Source of the DNA: Nitratireductor thuwali | GTDB lineage: Bacteria; Pseudomonadota; Alphaproteobacteria; Rhizobiales; Rhizobiaceae | Assembly (NCBI RefSeq): GCF_036621415.1 | Contig: NZ_CP030942.1 | Coordinates: 253,554 to 317,553 of the forward strand | Direction: 5' to 3' | Length of the DNA: 64,000 nt | Shown here: one piece after another, positions 27,748 through 36,258 of the stretch | How the letters are laid out: each line of letters begins with the position of its first letter | Position numbering within the stretch: the first letter of the stretch is position 1 | Notes under the pieces: generated by a model | Databases searched by the model: none | Seen by the model: the letters and a program-made list of their open reading frames with translations, nothing else | What the model was told of the DNA's origin: nothing | Translations under genes and position numbers: made by a program

Positions 27748-28475
27748 ACGGCAATGCCATTCGCGGGGCCACACCACCGGTCAGCCGGGTGGGCTGGAAG
27801 GGCGCGGTGCGCATCATCCGCAGTCTTTATCCCCCCATCGACCTCTTCGAGGACATCGCCGATCCGGCCGACTGGCCGCTGCTGCTTTCGGCCGAGCAGA
27901 AGACCAATCCCCGGCTGATGGCGAATGTCGGTAATCTGGACCTGGTGCCGCCCGGCCGCCGCGTTGCCGGCCCCGGCGCGACCTATCTCATGGCGCCTTT
28001 CACCCATGTCAGCCCCGACCGCCCGAGCCGCTTCAGCGCCGGACGCTTCGGCGTCCTTTATGTCGGCGACCGCTTCGAGACGGCTCTTTTCGAGACCATC
28101 CATCACCATCAGCGCTTCATGGCGGCCACGGACGAGGCGCCGGGCTGGACATCGCAGTTCCGCGAGATCGTGATGGACGTCGATGCCGCGCTTCACGATC
28201 TGCGCCAAGACCCGGCGGATTGGGCGGGCACTCTCCAGCCCGACGACTATGCGATTGCACAGGCGCTCGGCCTCCGGCTGCGCCAGGCGGGCTCCGACGG
28301 CGTGGTCTATCCCAGCGTCCGCTTCCCCGACGGCGAGTGCGCCGGGCTCTTCTACCCTGACTGTGCCTCCAATCCGGTGCAGGCCCGGCATCTCGACTAT
28401 CACTGGAATGGCGAACGCGTGGATTTCTACCGGGACGCGGGCAGCGGTCAGGTGTTTCAAGTGCTCGAAGCATGA
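27744..28475 (+). CDS. RES-domain NAD-consuming toxin
   Basis: 243-residue RES-family toxin; family members ADP-ribosylate targets or deplete NAD+. Visible signature residues are the Arg and Tyr near the N-terminus (VRIIRSLYPP), GRFGVLYVGDRFETALFETIHHH with its Glu, and the C-terminal SDGVVYPSVRFPDGECAGLF with its Ser. The start is GTG overlapping the antitoxin stop by 4 bp. It is somewhat longer than many RES proteins; an N-terminal 40 residues before the domain explains this. No truncation is seen, so it is probably active. Confidence 0.93.
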   Translation: MNGNAIRGATPPVSRVGWKGAVRIIRSLYPPIDLFEDIADPADWPLLLSAEQKTNPRLMANVGNLDLVPPGRRVAGPGATYLMAPFTHVSPDRPSRFSAGRFGVLYVGDRFETALFETIHHHQRFMAATDEAPGWTSQFREIVMDVDAALHDLRQDPADWAGTLQPDDYAIAQALGLRLRQAGSDGVVYPSVRFPDGECAGLFYPDCASNPVQARHLDYHWNGERVDFYRDAGSGQVFQVLEA

Positions 28476-28566
28476 TTTCGCCAGCGTCGATGGCGGGATG
28501 CGCCAGCTCCGTCATCGCGGCCGACCGGCGGGAGAGCCGGGCTCTGTTGGGTTAACGCGGCAGGGT

Positions 28567-29481
28567 TCAGCCCGAGGGCCGGCCCTTCAATAGGGCAATG
28601 GCCTCGTCCAGGCGTTGCCTGGTTCGGCTAAGCAGCGCCGCGGCTTCGCCGGGTGTCACGCCCTCGGCGACGAGGATCGCCTGTTTCACGTCATAGGCGC
28701 AGGCTTCCAACGCCTGTCGGGCGGCCTCCTCGTCGCAGCCGGCGATGTCCATGACCATCGTCACCGCCCGCCCGGCGAGCTTGCTGTTGCTGACGCGCAT
28801 GGATACCATGCGGCCTTGATAGACGCGGCCGAGCCGCACCATCAGCGCCGTCGACAGGACATTCATCAGGATCTTCTGGCTCGTCCCCGCCGTCAGCCGG
28901 GTCGAGCCGGGCAGCGCTTCGGGTCCGGTGTCGAGCAGTACCGGCCAATCGACGGATCGCAGCAGGGGCGTGCCGTCATTGTTGGCGCAGCCGATCGTCG
29001 TCGCGCCGCGCTTCCGGGCCTGCGACATGCATTCGAGGACGAAGGGCGTGGTGCCGCTGGCCGCAATCCCGACGACCACGTCCGTGGCACCGACTTCGGC
29101 ATCCGACACGGCCGTGCGGGCGGCGTCGGTGTCGTCTTCGGCGGCCTCCTGCGCGGCGGCGAAGTTCTCGGTTCCCCCCGCCAGGAGCACGAGCATGCGC
29201 TCGGGCGGCCAATCGAAGGTGGGGCCCAGTTCCACGGCGTCGAGGAGGGCAACGCGGCCGGACGTGCCCGCGCCGCAATAAATGAGCCGCCCGCTTTCCT
29301 CGGAGAGAACGGGAAGGGCCGCCTCGATGGCCCGGTCGATCGCCGGCATCGCCTTTTCCAGCGCGCCGATCGCATGGGCCTGGCTTTCGACCAACGTCGA
29401 GACGAGCGCGGACGTATCGAGATCGTCCAGATGCTTCCCGCCCGAGATTTCGGTCTGGAGCGGGTGCCGTTTCGCCTGCAT
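28567..29481 (-). CDS. murQ: N-acetylmuramic acid 6-phosphate etherase MurQ
   Basis: 304-residue SIS-domain lyase that cleaves the lactyl ether of MurNAc-6-phosphate to GlcNAc-6-phosphate and D-lactate in cell-wall recycling. Motifs seen are YCGAGTSGRVALLDAVELGPTF, LAGGTENFAAAQE with its active-site Glu in the preceding helix, GIAASGTTPFV and LTAGTSQKILMN. The ATG at 29481 gives the usual MurQ N-terminus (HPLQTE). It lies 85 bp downstream of anmK, which makes its substrate. Confidence 0.95.
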   Translation of the reverse strand: MQAKRHPLQTEISGGKHLDDLDTSALVSTLVESQAHAIGALEKAMPAIDRAIEAALPVLSEESGRLIYCGAGTSGRVALLDAVELGPTFDWPPERMLVLLAGGTENFAAAQEAAEDDTDAARTAVSDAEVGATDVVVGIAASGTTPFVLECMSQARKRGATTIGCANNDGTPLLRSVDWPVLLDTGPEALPGSTRLTAGTSQKILMNVLSTALMVRLGRVYQGRMVSMRVSNSKLAGRAVTMVMDIAGCDEEAARQALEACAYDVKQAILVAEGVTPGEAAALLSRTRQRLDEAIALLKGRPSG

Positions 29482-29566
29482 TGCCTCGCCTGCCTGATAC
29501 CAACCTGCTACCAATATTCTGTAGCACGCTTCCCCGTGGGCGATAAGCCCTTCGGTGGCCGCCGGC

Positions 29567-30688
29567 CTACGGGTTTGCCCGGGCCAGAACGCCGCCCGTT
29601 TGCGGCGATTTCACGCCGGTGGTGAGCGGGTAGCTGTAGGGCAGGCCGCGTATGGAGCGTATTGCCAGATAGGCGAAGCACTCAGCCTCGACGGCGTCGC
29701 CGCGCAGCCCGACGCTGTCGGCCGAAACCACGGCGCATCCGGTGCGGGCGCCGATCTCCCGCATCATGACGGGGTTTTTGCGCCCGCCGCCGCAGACCAC
29801 GATGCGAAGCGGGCGGCGCGGCAGGAGATCGAGCGCCATGACGACCGAGGCCGCGGTGAACGCGGTCAGCGTCGCCGCGCCGTCCTCAACGCCCAGGCCG
29901 TCGGCCATGGCGGCGGAAAAGTCGAAACGGTCGAGGGATTTGGGATAGGGCCTGGTCAGGAAGGGATGCTGGAGCAGCCGGCTCAGCCTCTCCTCGTCGA
30001 CCTTGCCGCTGGCGGCAATCTTGCCGTCGAAATCCATGTCGGCCCCGTTGTGCCGGGCTACCCAGTCGTTGACGGGGGCGTTGGCCGGGCCGGTATCGAA
30101 AGCGATCACCGTATCGCCGTCGCGCCAGGTCATGTTGGCCACTCCGCCGAGATTGAGGATGGCGGTGTCGCTGCCGGCGCCGATCCGGTCGAGCATGGCC
30201 TTGTGGTAGATGGCCGACAGCGGCGCGCCCTGTCCGCCCGCCGCCATGTCGGCCGAACGGAAATCATGGACGACGTCGGTGCCCACGATGCCCGCCATAA
30301 GCATGCCGTCGCCAAGCTGCCGGGTGAAGCCGCGTGCACCGTTCTGAGGTGCGGCATGGAGCACGGTCTGGCCGTGGAAGCCGACCGCCGCGACGTCCGA
30401 CGGCGCATGGCCGTGCCTTGCCAGGAAATCCTTCACGGCCAGCGACTGGGCCTCCGTCAGCGCCCGCTCGGCCTCGCCGAATATCTCCGGCTCCGGTCCC
30501 TCGAAGCGCCACGCCCGCGCCGCCTGGAGCGTGTCGGCCAGGAGGCCGCGGATATCGCGAGGGTACGGGACGAGCTCCCACGGACCGAATTCCTCGATGC
30601 GCTCGCCGTCGGTCCTGATCATGGCGATGTCGATATTGCCGTCGAGGACGGTTCCGGTCATCAGGCCAACGGCCCATACAGGCTTCAT
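29567..30688 (-). CDS. anmK: Anhydro-N-acetylmuramic acid kinase AnmK
   Basis: 373-residue kinase that hydrolyses and phosphorylates 1,6-anhydro-MurNAc to MurNAc-6-phosphate, feeding MurQ. It carries the family start [18 protein letters not shown] (MTGTS.DG type), [35 protein letters not shown] and the C-terminal [15 protein letters not shown]. The ATG at 30688 follows GGAG. It reads divergently from the 122-aa unknown at 30865. Confidence 0.95.
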   Translation of the reverse strand: MKPVWAVGLMTGTVLDGNIDIAMIRTDGERIEEFGPWELVPYPRDIRGLLADTLQAARAWRFEGPEPEIFGEAERALTEAQSLAVKDFLARHGHAPSDVAAVGFHGQTVLHAAPQNGARGFTRQLGDGMLMAGIVGTDVVHDFRSADMAAGGQGAPLSAIYHKAMLDRIGAGSDTAILNLGGVANMTWRDGDTVIAFDTGPANAPVNDWVARHNGADMDFDGKIAASGKVDEERLSRLLQHPFLTRPYPKSLDRFDFSAAMADGLGVEDGAATLTAFTAASVVMALDLLPRRPLRIVVCGGGRKNPVMMREIGARTGCAVVSADSVGLRGDAVEAECFAYLAIRSIRGLPYSYPLTTGVKSPQTGGVLARANP

Positions 30689-30797
30689 CGCAAGGTCTCC
30701 GGCACGGATGTCCATGCCGTCCTGCCGGTTTTCGATGCGGCTTGCAATGGGCAAGGGGGTGCGCGGCAGCAAATCGCAATGCGATGACGACCTGTTC

Positions 30798-30819
30798 CCA
30801 CTCGATTTCGATTGAGTGG
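30798..30819. promoter_or_regulatory. Imperfect inverted repeat in anmK divergent region
   Basis: CCACTCGAT and ATTGAGTGG arms around a 4-bp centre, 8 of 9 positions paired. It is placed between anmK and the divergent unknown gene. It could be an operator; the TTTT after the right arm is too short to make it a convincing terminator. Confidence 0.4.
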
Positions 30820-30864
30820 CTTTTGCGGCTGGCATATGGTCGGAACAGAAGAGGAGATATGCTC

Positions 30865-31233
30865 ATGCAGACACAGAAACCGGCAGGGGTCTCCGATTTG
30901 CTCGGAAAGGTTCTGGCGGGCGGGCCCGCCGATGTGCGGTTGCTTGCACAGCGTTTTCGCGATCATGCGCTCGATCCACGCTCCTCGCCGGAGGAAACGA
31001 AGGCGCTCATCGCCGATCTCGGCTACGAAAGCATCGAGGGCTTCTGCGCGGCGGCGGGCCTGCCGGCGCATCTGGCAGACCGGTGGTCGCGCTTCGGCAT
31101 CTCGGGCGAGATGCGGCAGGTTCTGCTGCTGATCGCGGCGCAGCGCCGCGCGGTGATCGAGGCAGTGGAGGAATTCGAGGCGATGACGCATGTCGGCCTC
31201 GACGACTTCATGCGCGAGCGCGGGCTGCTCTGA
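30865..31233 (+). CDS. Hypothetical protein, 122 aa
   Basis: Not recognised. The ATG at 30865 is eight bases after GAGGAG; an ATG six bases upstream is too close to that Shine-Dalgarno. The protein appears all-helical and soluble with no signal peptide. The C-terminal half (LIAAQRRAVIEAVEEFEAMTHVGLDDFMRERGLL) is rich in charged helix, and the middle (LADRWSRFGISGEMRQVL) could be a small DNA- or protein-binding helix pair. It is divergent from anmK and tail-to-tail with the SorC regulator. It has normal codon use for the window, so it is likely a real gene. Confidence 0.7.
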   Translation: MQTQKPAGVSDLLGKVLAGGPADVRLLAQRFRDHALDPRSSPEETKALIADLGYESIEGFCAAAGLPAHLADRWSRFGISGEMRQVLLLIAAQRRAVIEAVEEFEAMTHVGLDDFMRERGLL

Positions 31234-31266
31234 GAGCGGCTTTGAACCGGGCTCCGTAGCCCGCCT

Positions 31267-32247
31267 TCAGCCGTCGGCCTCCTGGAGCAGCAGCGCGGCG
31301 GTCGCAGCATCGGTGATCAGGGCCTGCGTCGGCACGGCGCGCAGGGCGGCAAGGATCGCCTCGACCTTCTGCTTGCCTCCAGCCGCCAGGATGACATGCG
31401 GGATGCGGGAGACCGTATCGAGCTCGATGGCCATCACCCGCTGGTTGATCTCATGGTCCACCAGCCGCCCGCCGGCATCGATGAAGTAGCATAGCATGTT
31501 GGCCACCGCGCCCTTCCGGCGCAAAGGCTCGATCAGGGACTTCGGCACGATGCCGTGCCGGAAGATCGTTGCGTCGGGCGAGACCTCGCCGACGGTAAGA
31601 AGCGCCATATCGGCACGCGCGGCCCGCTCGCGCACATCGCGCAGCGAGGGCTGCTCCCACAGACGGTCGCGCAGCGCCGGATCGTCGACGACCACCGGAG
31701 CACTGATCTGATAGCTGTCCACCTTCAGCCGCTCGGCGACCTTGGTGGCCACGATGGAAGGATTGATCCATTGCGAGTGCGGCAGGCTGCCGACGAGGCC
31801 GATCACGGTGGCGTTCGCCAATTCGCGGCGGGCCATGAAGGCGAGGCTGGAATGCAGGGTGGCGCCGCCGCCGATGGCCAGCGTCATGCCGTCCTGCAGC
31901 TGCTCCTCGAGATAACGGGCGACGGCATGGCCGATGGCGCGCTCCAGATTGCGGGCCTCCTCCGGCGCCGGCACGACGATGGCGCTGCGCAGGTTCCACC
32001 GCTTTTCCAACGCGCGCTCAAGGGCGATCTGCTCGGTCGTGTCCGCATTGACGGTGGTGACGACGACGTGCTCCTGGGCGGTGGCGGCCAGCGTGCGCAT
32101 GACCTTCATGCGGCTGACATTGAGAAGCCCGGCGATCTTCTCCTGGGTCAGTCCCTCGACATGGTAGAGCCAGGCCATCTTGACGTTGATGTCGGCCGAG
32201 GAAAGCGAGGGCCCGCTCAGCTTGGTCCTTTTTGCGTTTCGCGGCAC
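31267..32247 (-). CDS. SorC/DeoR-type sugar-sensing transcriptional regulator
   Basis: 326-residue SorC-family regulator. An N-terminal helix-turn-helix (YHVEGLTQEKIAGLLNVSRMKVMRTLA) is followed by a sugar-phosphate-binding domain with IGGGATLHSSL, VIGLVGSLPHS and the C-terminal HVILAAGGKQKVEAILAAL stretch. Members sense phosphorylated sugars. The start is GTG at 32247. It diverges from the AfuA/FbpA-type importer, so it probably induces import in response to a phosphorylated ligand. Confidence 0.9.
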   Translation of the reverse strand: MPRNAKRTKLSGPSLSSADINVKMAWLYHVEGLTQEKIAGLLNVSRMKVMRTLAATAQEHVVVTTVNADTTEQIALERALEKRWNLRSAIVVPAPEEARNLERAIGHAVARYLEEQLQDGMTLAIGGGATLHSSLAFMARRELANATVIGLVGSLPHSQWINPSIVATKVAERLKVDSYQISAPVVVDDPALRDRLWEQPSLRDVRERAARADMALLTVGEVSPDATIFRHGIVPKSLIEPLRRKGAVANMLCYFIDAGGRLVDHEINQRVMAIELDTVSRIPHVILAAGGKQKVEAILAALRAVPTQALITDAATAALLLQEADG

Positions 32248-32362
32248 GGCGCTGATTCCCCATCTCTCGTCGCCCGAAACCTAACACATAGCGGGCGCGG
32301 CCAGCCGGCGGAAGGCGCGCCGAATCGCGAAATATTATTGCGTTCTTTTGTTATTGACCAAA

Positions 32363-32379
32363 AACATATGTTCATGTTC
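32363..32379. promoter_or_regulatory. Palindrome and tandem ATGTTC, candidate SorC operator
   Basis: AACATATGTT (32363-32372) is a perfect palindrome, and ATGTTC is repeated head-to-tail at 32368-32379. It lies in an AT-rich patch just after a TTGACC hexamer (32354-32359), between the SorC gene and the binding-protein gene it probably controls. Confidence 0.5.
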
Positions 32380-32482
32380 AATTGATGGGCGCATTTGTTA
32401 TCTGGCTGTCATACTGCGCATGCACGGGAGGAGTTCCGACACGACAGTCGTCGGAAGACGCAAACAAAGGGAGTCCATTTCG

Positions 32483-33475
32483 ATGGAACGCAAATACATG
32501 ATCCGCGGGGCAGCCCTGGCGGCTGCACTGCTCGCATCCGCAGCCTTTGCCCCGGCCGCTTTCGCCGAGGATTTGGTCCTGTACACGTCACAGCCGGACG
32601 CCGACGCCGCAGAGACGGTGGATGCATTCAAGGCCGCCAATCCCGGCATCGAGGTCGAGATCTTCCGCTCCGGCACCAGCGATCTGATGACCAAGCTTGC
32701 GGCTGAGTTCGCCGCCGGCAGTCCACAGCCCGACGTGCTGTTGATCGCCGACGCGGTGAGCATGGAGACGCTGAAGAAGGACGACCGGCTGATGGCCTAT
32801 CCGGAGGCCAATGTCGAAGGTTTCGAGGAAACCGCCTACGATGCTGACCGGACCTATTTCGGCTCGAAGCTGATCACCACAGGCATCGCCTACAATACCG
32901 CTGCGGCCGAAAAGCCCGAGCATTGGTCCGACCTTACCGGCGAGGCCTACAAGAACCTCACCATCATGCCGAGCCCGCTCTATTCGGGCGCGGCCGCCTA
33001 CATGCTCTCGGCCTTCGTCAACCGCGACGATCTCGGCTGGGACTATTTCGAGACGCTGCAGCAGAACGGGCTCGTCGCTGTGCGCGGCAATGGCGCGGTG
33101 CTGAAAGCGGTGGCCAGCGGCGAGAAGGCCTACGGCATCCTGGTCGACTTCATGGCCATGAACGCCAAGAAGGACGGCTCGCCCATCGAATTCGTCTTTC
33201 CCGAGGAAGGCGTGACGGCGGTGACCGAGCCGGTGGCAATCATGTCCACGGCGAAGAACCCGGATGCGGCCAAGAAGTTCGTCGACTTCATTCTCTCCGA
33301 CGAGGGGCAGAAGCTGGCGTTGAAGCAGGGCTACCTGCCGGCCAAGCCATCGGTCGGACGCCCCGACTGGCTGCCCGAGGGCACCGAAGTCAAGATCATG
33401 TCCGTCGACGTCGAGAAGGTCGTCGAGGAGATCGACGAGAACAAGAAGAAATTCTCCACCCTGTTCGGCGGCTGA
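32483..33475 (+). CDS. Periplasmic binding protein, Fe3+/hexose-phosphate (AfuA/FbpA) type
   Basis: 330-residue family 1-like binding protein with a Sec signal peptide ending AAFAED. The mature start EDLVLYTSQPDADAAETVDAFKAANPGIEVE is typical of the FbpA/AfuA/PhnS group that binds ferric iron, sugar phosphates or aminoethylphosphonate. I chose the ATG at 32483, which gives a clean signal peptide, over upstream in-frame codons. I see no Tyr-Tyr pair of the classic ferric-binding kind, and the SorC regulator plus downstream hydrolases favour a phosphate ester over iron. Confidence 0.88.
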   Translation: MERKYMIRGAALAAALLASAAFAPAAFAEDLVLYTSQPDADAAETVDAFKAANPGIEVEIFRSGTSDLMTKLAAEFAAGSPQPDVLLIADAVSMETLKKDDRLMAYPEANVEGFEETAYDADRTYFGSKLITTGIAYNTAAAEKPEHWSDLTGEAYKNLTIMPSPLYSGAAAYMLSAFVNRDDLGWDYFETLQQNGLVAVRGNGAVLKAVASGEKAYGILVDFMAMNAKKDGSPIEFVFPEEGVTAVTEPVAIMSTAKNPDAAKKFVDFILSDEGQKLALKQGYLPAKPSVGRPDWLPEGTEVKIMSVDVEKVVEEIDENKKKFSTLFGG

Positions 33476-33487
33476 GGTTTCCGCCGC

Positions 33488-35191
33488 ATGACAGTCGCAT
33501 TCAAGGAGCGTCAGGGCCAGCAGATGGCCCTGACGGTGGGGATCGTCGTCCTCATCGTCGTCCTTTCGCTGCTGCCCATGGCGCGGCTTCTTCAGGAGGT
33601 CGTTCTTCCGGGCGGCCGCTTTTCCCTCGATATCATCCGCTCCGGGCTTGTCGACAACAGCACTTGGGTGGCCACCTGGAACACCCTGTGCGTCGGCCTC
33701 GGCGGCACGCTGCTCGCGCTGGTCCTCGGCGTGGCCGTCGCCATCCTCGTATCGCTGACGGACGTGCGCCAGCGCCAGGCCTTCGTCCTGTGCTTCGTCA
33801 CGCCGCTGATGATCGCGCCGCAGGTGACGGCGCTCGCGTGGCTGCAGGTTTTCGGACCGTCCAGCCCGATGCTGGACCTTCTGGGAATGGCGCCGCCGCT
33901 CGGCACGCCCAACCCGCTTTACTCACCGGAAGGCATCGTTCTCCTGCTCGGCATCCAGTATGCGCCGCTGGTCTTCCTGATCGTGCGCGCCGGGCTGCGC
34001 AAACTGCCGCGCGAACTGGTCGAAGCCGCGCAATCGAGCGGCGCCGGCTGGTTCCGCGTGCTGCGCACAGTCATCCTGCCGCTGATGACGCCGTCCATCG
34101 TGGGTGCGGCGGCGCTGACCTTCGTGTCCTGCGTCGGCAATTTCGGCATTCCGGCTTTTCTGGGCATTCCGGCAAACTATCTGGTGCTGCCGACGCTCAT
34201 CTATCAGCGGCTGGCCGGCGGCGGCCCGGCGGTGCTTTCGGAGGTCGCCTTCCTTTCGGTGCTGATCGGCATCATCGCCATGGTCGGCATCGTACTGCAG
34301 GACAGGATAGCCAAGCGTCGCGACTTCCGCATCACGTCGACCTCGCTGCCCGCCGCGCCCTACAGGCTTGGCCGCTGGCGCGTTCCCGTCGAGATCGGCA
34401 TGTGGCTGCTGATAGCCTTCATCCTGGTTCTGCCGCTGATCGGGCTCATTCTGACCTCGCTTGTGCGCGGCTATGGCGTCACGCTGAGCGCCGATACGGC
34501 GACGCTGGAAAATTACCGCTTCGTCATCCTTGAACATGCGGCCGCCAAGCGCGCATTTCTGAACAGCCTCTATCTGTCCGCTACCGCCGCCATCTTTGCC
34601 GTCTTCGTCGCCATCCCCCTTGCCTATGCGATCGCGTGGGGCAAGCATCGTTGGATCAAGGCGCTGAACCTGGCGGTCGAGCTGCCCTATGCGCTGCCGG
34701 GCGTGGTGCTGGCCATCGCGTCGCTGCTTCTGTTCCTGAAGCCGATGCCGATCACCGGCATTCAGATCTACAACACGGTGTGGATCATTCTTTATGCCTA
34801 TCTGGCGCGTTTTTTGGTGCTGGCGGTAAGGCCGACCATCGCCGGCTATTTCCAGCTCGACCGGGCGCTGGAGGAGGCGGCCCAGGTGGCCGGCGCCGGG
34901 CTTTTCACCCGCATGCGCACCATCATCTTCCCGCTGATCGCGCCGGCGTCGATTGCCGGCGGCCTGCTCATCTTCATGACGGCGCTCAGCGAACTGACGG
35001 TGTCGGCACTGCTGTGGTCGTCGGGATCGGAGACCATCGGCGTCATCATCTTCTCCTTCGAGCAAGGGGGCGATTCCAAATATGCGGCGGCGGTCTCGGC
35101 CATCATGGTCGCGACCACCTTTCTCCTGATGCTGCTCGCCAGCCTCTTTGCAAACAGACTACCGGACGGAGTGCTTCCATGGCGGGATTGA
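33488..35191 (+). CDS. Fused double ABC permease (AfuB/FbpB type)
   Basis: 567-residue permease with two complete transmembrane halves, about twelve hydrophobic segments in all. There are two EAA loops (ELVEAAQSSGAGWFRVLRTVILP near residue 180 and ALEEAAQVAGAGLFTRMRTIIFP near residue 460). This two-in-one form is standard for FbpB/AfuB importers. It starts 12 bp after the binding-protein stop and overlaps the ATPase start by 13 bp. Confidence 0.92.
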   Translation: MTVAFKERQGQQMALTVGIVVLIVVLSLLPMARLLQEVVLPGGRFSLDIIRSGLVDNSTWVATWNTLCVGLGGTLLALVLGVAVAILVSLTDVRQRQAFVLCFVTPLMIAPQVTALAWLQVFGPSSPMLDLLGMAPPLGTPNPLYSPEGIVLLLGIQYAPLVFLIVRAGLRKLPRELVEAAQSSGAGWFRVLRTVILPLMTPSIVGAAALTFVSCVGNFGIPAFLGIPANYLVLPTLIYQRLAGGGPAVLSEVAFLSVLIGIIAMVGIVLQDRIAKRRDFRITSTSLPAAPYRLGRWRVPVEIGMWLLIAFILVLPLIGLILTSLVRGYGVTLSADTATLENYRFVILEHAAAKRAFLNSLYLSATAAIFAVFVAIPLAYAIAWGKHRWIKALNLAVELPYALPGVVLAIASLLLFLKPMPITGIQIYNTVWIILYAYLARFLVLAVRPTIAGYFQLDRALEEAAQVAGAGLFTRMRTIIFPLIAPASIAGGLLIFMTALSELTVSALLWSSGSETIGVIIFSFEQGGDSKYAAAVSAIMVATTFLLMLLASLFANRLPDGVLPWRD

Positions 35192-36258
35192 GCATCCACA
35201 ACGTCACCAAGAGTTTCGGCGGCACCAATGCGCTCGACGACGTTTCCATCGACGTGGCGGATGGCGAATTTCTGGCCGTGCTCGGCCCGTCGGGCTGCGG
35301 CAAGACCACGCTTTTGCGCCTGATCGCCGGTTTCGAGGACGTAACGGGCGGGCGCGTCAGCATCGGCGGGCGCGTCGTCTCATCGCCCGAACTGAACGTG
35401 CCGCCGGAACGGCGCCGCGTCGGCATCGTCTTCCAGAACTATGCGCTGTGGCCGCATATGAGCGTGGCCGAGAATATCGGCTATGCGCTCAAGGTGGCGC
35501 GCGTGGGCCGGGCCGAGCGCGAGGCGCGGGTGAAGGGCGCGCTCGCCCTGGTGAACATGGAGCAGTATGCCGACCGGCGGCCGGCCAACCTTTCCGGCGG
35601 ACAGCGGCAGCGCGTGGCGCTGGCGCGCTGCCTGGTCGCCGAGCCGAGCCTGGTGCTGTTCGACGAGCCGCTGGCAAATCTCGACGTGCATCTGCGCGCC
35701 TCCATGGAGGACGAGTTCGCCGATTTCCACAAGCGCACCGGCACCACGATCCTCTACATCACCCATGACCAGGCCGAAGCCATGGCGCTGGCGGACCGGA
35801 TCGCTGTGATGGACCACGGCCGGCTGATGCAGCTTGCCACGCCGCGCGAGCTTTACCATGAGCCGGCCAACGAGATGGTCGCCTCGTTCATATCCCAGGG
35901 CATGGTGCTTCCGGCCGATGTGCTGACGGCCGAGAAGAAGGGCGAATGCAAGGTCAAGGTGCTGGGCCAGGAACTGGTCGTGCGCTGCCGCAAGGGCGAA
36001 ACGCCGCGCAGGAACGCCCGCATCTGCTGCCGCGCCTCGCAGATCGAAGCGGCGACGGACAAGGGTGAAGGCTTCGCGGGCACCATAACGCGGGCGGTCT
36101 ATCGCGGCGGATCGGCGCGCGTGGAGTTCGAGCCCGACGGCGCGCCGCATACGGGGCTGCATTTCGACCAGCCGGACCCGGTGACATTCGAGGCGGGCGG
36201 CCGGGCGCGCCTGCGCCTGACCTCGGGCTGGCTGATCCCGGCGGCTGGAGCCGGCTGA
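35179..36258 (+). CDS. ABC transporter ATPase (AfuC/FbpC/PotA type)
   Basis: 359-residue ATPase with Walker A GPSGCGKTT, Q-loop FQNYALWPHM, signature LSGGQRQRV, Walker B VLFDEPLANLD and H-loop YITHDQ. A C-terminal TOBE-like regulatory region has several Cys residues (VRCRKG and RICCRAS), which is unusual for the family. It overlaps the permease stop by 13 bp and its own stop overlaps the next gene (TGATG), so the importer and hydrolase are co-translated. Confidence 0.93.
   Translation: MAGLSIHNVTKSFGGTNALDDVSIDVADGEFLAVLGPSGCGKTTLLRLIAGFEDVTGGRVSIGGRVVSSPELNVPPERRRVGIVFQNYALWPHMSVAENIGYALKVARVGRAEREARVKGALALVNMEQYADRRPANLSGGQRQRVALARCLVAEPSLVLFDEPLANLDVHLRASMEDEFADFHKRTGTTILYITHDQAEAMALADRIAVMDHGRLMQLATPRELYHEPANEMVASFISQGMVLPADVLTAEKKGECKVKVLGQELVVRCRKGETPRRNARICCRASQIEAATDKGEGFAGTITRAVYRGGSARVEFEPDGAPHTGLHFDQPDPVTFEAGGRARLRLTSGWLIPAAGAG

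Noticed and set aside
32483..36258. Importer as a classical ferric-iron uptake system (FbpABC)
   Set aside because: The regulator is SorC-type, not Fur-linked, I see no Tyr-Tyr iron-ligand pair in the binding protein, and the coupled downstream genes are phosphoester-type hydrolases.
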